DNA from: Qipengyuania oceanensis
GTDB taxonomy: Bacteria > Pseudomonadota > Alphaproteobacteria > Sphingomonadales > Sphingomonadaceae
Assembly (NCBI RefSeq): GCF_009827535.1
Contig: NZ_WTYN01000001.1
Location: 124,001 to 188,000 of the forward strand
Length of the DNA stretch: 64,000 nucleotides
Reading direction: 5' to 3'
The translations under genes and the position numbers were made by a program. Positions 62,867-64,000 of this stretch are shown here, piece after piece (positions within the stretch are counted from its first letter, which is position 1; every line of letters begins with the position of its first letter). The notes beneath the pieces are model-generated. The model worked only from the letters and a program-made list of their open reading frames with translations. It did not search any database and had not been told where the DNA came from.

Positions 62867-62899
62867 TTGGCGTTGTCGTTGTGAGAACGTATATAGAAC
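62867..62899 (+). promoter_or_regulatory. Promoter with overlapping LexA (SOS) box
   Basis: TTGGCG (62867-62872), a 17-bp spacer and TATATA (62890-62895) form the promoter. GAAC-N7-GAAC (62885-62899), the reverse complement of the alphaproteobacterial SOS box GTTC-N7-GTTC, overlaps the -10. The start codon at 62902 is only 6 nt past the -10. Confidence 0.75.
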
Positions 62900-62901
62900 A
62901 A

Positions 62902-64000
62902 ATGGGCGCACCATCGATCATCGAACGACTTGGGATTCTCGCCGACGCGGCGAAATACGATGCTTCCTGCGCGTCATCCGGAACCGCAAAGCGCAATTCC
63001 AAGGGAAGCGCGAAAGGCATCGGTTCGACCGAGGGGATGGGCATCTGCCACGCTTATGCCCCCGATGGTCGCTGCATTTCGCTGCTCAAGATTCTCCTGA
63101 CGAACCACTGCATTTTCGACTGCCACTACTGCGTCAATCGGAAGAGCTCGAACGTGCGACGGGCGCGTTTCACGCCGCAGGAAGTGGTGGACCTCACCCT
63201 TAGTTTCTATCGCCGCAATTATATTGAGGGGCTGTTCCTTTCGTCGGGGATCATCAAGAGCTCGAACCATACGATGGAGCAATTGGTCGAGACCGCGCGG
63301 ATCCTGCGCGAAGAGCATGATTTTCGCGGCTACATCCATCTGAAGACGATACCGGAAGCCGATCCGGAACTGGTTCACCAGGCCGGTCTCTACGCCGATC
63401 GGGTGTCGATCAATGTCGAATTGCCGACCGACAGCGGTCTCACGAGGCTCGCCCCCGACAAGGATGCGCGCCAAATCGAAGGCGCGATGGGCAAGGTAAA
63501 GAACGATGTCATCGAGGCGAAAGATGCGCGGAAGCGGTTCAGGAATGCGCCGCGGTTTGCGCCTGCCGGACAGTCGACGCAGATGATCGTCGGCGCGGAC
63601 GCCGCGACCGATGCGGACATCGTCGGCAAGGCGAGCAGGTTGTATGACAATTTCCGCTTGCGCCGGGTGTATTACAGCGCCTTTTCCCCGATCCCCGACG
63701 CGAGCGCGGTTCTGCCGCTGAAACGTCCCCCGCTGATCCGAGAACATCGTCTCTACCAGTCGGACTGGCTCATGCGCTTTTACGGCTACAAGCCGGGCGA
63801 GGTGATGCAGGCGACCGAGGCGGACGGCAACCTTCCGCTCGACATCGATCCGAAGCTCGCGTGGGCGCTCAAGTTCCGCGAACGGTTTCCGGTCGATCTG
63901 AACTGCGCCTCGCGAGAGGAGATGCTTCGCGTGCCCGGGCTCGGTGTGAAAGCGGTGAACAAGATCCTCGCCAGCAGGCGGCACAGGACCCTGCGCCTCG
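62902..64000 (+). CDS. Putative DNA modification/repair radical SAM protein (partial, runs off the right edge)
   Basis: At least 366 residues, open to the window edge. The radical SAM cluster site CIFDCHYC (Cys about 70, 74, 77) follows LLKILLTNH; ILADAAKYDASCASSGT at the N terminus and a C-terminal helix-hairpin-helix (REEMLRVPGLGVKAVNKIL) identify the family that is usually adjacent to a uracil-DNA-glycosylase-like partner and annotated as DNA modification/repair. The HhH implies DNA binding. No Shine-Dalgarno is visible before ATG 62902. The partner gene, if present, would lie to the right. Confidence 0.92.
   Translation, partial: MGAPSIIERLGILADAAKYDASCASSGTAKRNSKGSAKGIGSTEGMGICHAYAPDGRCISLLKILLTNHCIFDCHYCVNRKSSNVRRARFTPQEVVDLTLSFYRRNYIEGLFLSSGIIKSSNHTMEQLVETARILREEHDFRGYIHLKTIPEADPELVHQAGLYADRVSINVELPTDSGLTRLAPDKDARQIEGAMGKVKNDVIEAKDARKRFRNAPRFAPAGQSTQMIVGADAATDADIVGKASRLYDNFRLRRVYYSAFSPIPDASAVLPLKRPPLIREHRLYQSDWLMRFYGYKPGEVMQATEADGNLPLDIDPKLAWALKFRERFPVDLNCASREEMLRVPGLGVKAVNKILASRRHRTLRL

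Overview
The window is a gene-dense chromosomal segment of roughly 63-65% G+C with short intergenic gaps. Gene content and order point to an alphaproteobacterium of the Sphingomonadales, most likely an Erythrobacter/Qipengyuania-type member of the Erythrobacteraceae. The supporting signs are an addB-addA pair, recG and sdhE beside mfd, zapA-6S RNA-ygfA, a PrsK/PrsR pair of the PEP-CTERM/exosortase type, and a LexA box of the GTTC-N7-GTTC class read on its opposite strand. The genus is an inference from family patterns. I see no phage, insertion sequence, integrase or CRISPR array, so this is core chromosome and not an island.

Layout. 0-11 kb: end of addB, addA, trxA, an inositol-monophosphatase-like phosphatase, argJ, two small secreted proteins, secA, a GNAT acetyltransferase and a TauE-like permease. 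11-22 kb: a PAP2 membrane enzyme, tRNA-Asn, NAD kinase (probably starting at CTG), a stand-alone EAL protein, mfd, sdhE, a secreted protein, recG, then a low-molecular-weight tyrosine phosphatase overlapping a 39-residue entericidin-like lipoprotein. 22-29 kb: tRNA-Pro, thyA, a branched-chain 2-oxoacid dehydrogenase operon (E1 alpha, E1 beta, E2) with a lipoprotein alpha/beta hydrolase embedded in it, and tRNA-Asp. 29-33 kb: a metallo-beta-lactamase-fold hydrolase overlapping a GPH-type transporter, DUF2842, 5-formyl-THF cyclo-ligase, 6S RNA, zapA and a small helical protein.

33-41 kb is central carbon metabolism: tkt, gap, pgk, a PaaI thioesterase, a flavodoxin-fold protein, class I fructose-bisphosphate aldolase and thiE. 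41-48 kb: an L,D-transpeptidase lipoprotein beside an M23 peptidase, efp, a SuhB-like phosphatase, tRNA-Leu, an SLC13/RCK transporter and an exported M20 amidohydrolase. 48-52 kb: isocitrate lyase facing a divergent ScfR/RamB-type regulator across a clear dyad operator. 52-58 kb: small membrane proteins, prsK-prsR, a bile-acid-symporter-like protein and a TerC/DUF475 protein. 58-64 kb: panB, an APC permease, a flavin split-barrel protein, a PilZ protein, an alpha/beta hydrolase, and the start of a putative DNA-repair radical SAM protein behind an SOS box.

Themes: DNA damage response (AddAB, Mfd, RecG, the SOS-linked radical SAM protein); carbon-flux switching (glycolysis/transketolase cluster, glyoxylate shunt with local regulator, branched-chain oxoacid oxidation); cyclic-di-GMP (EAL and PilZ proteins); envelope and wall remodelling. 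Translational coupling by ATGA/GTGA/TGATG overlaps is pervasive, and many convergent pairs abut or share stop codons.
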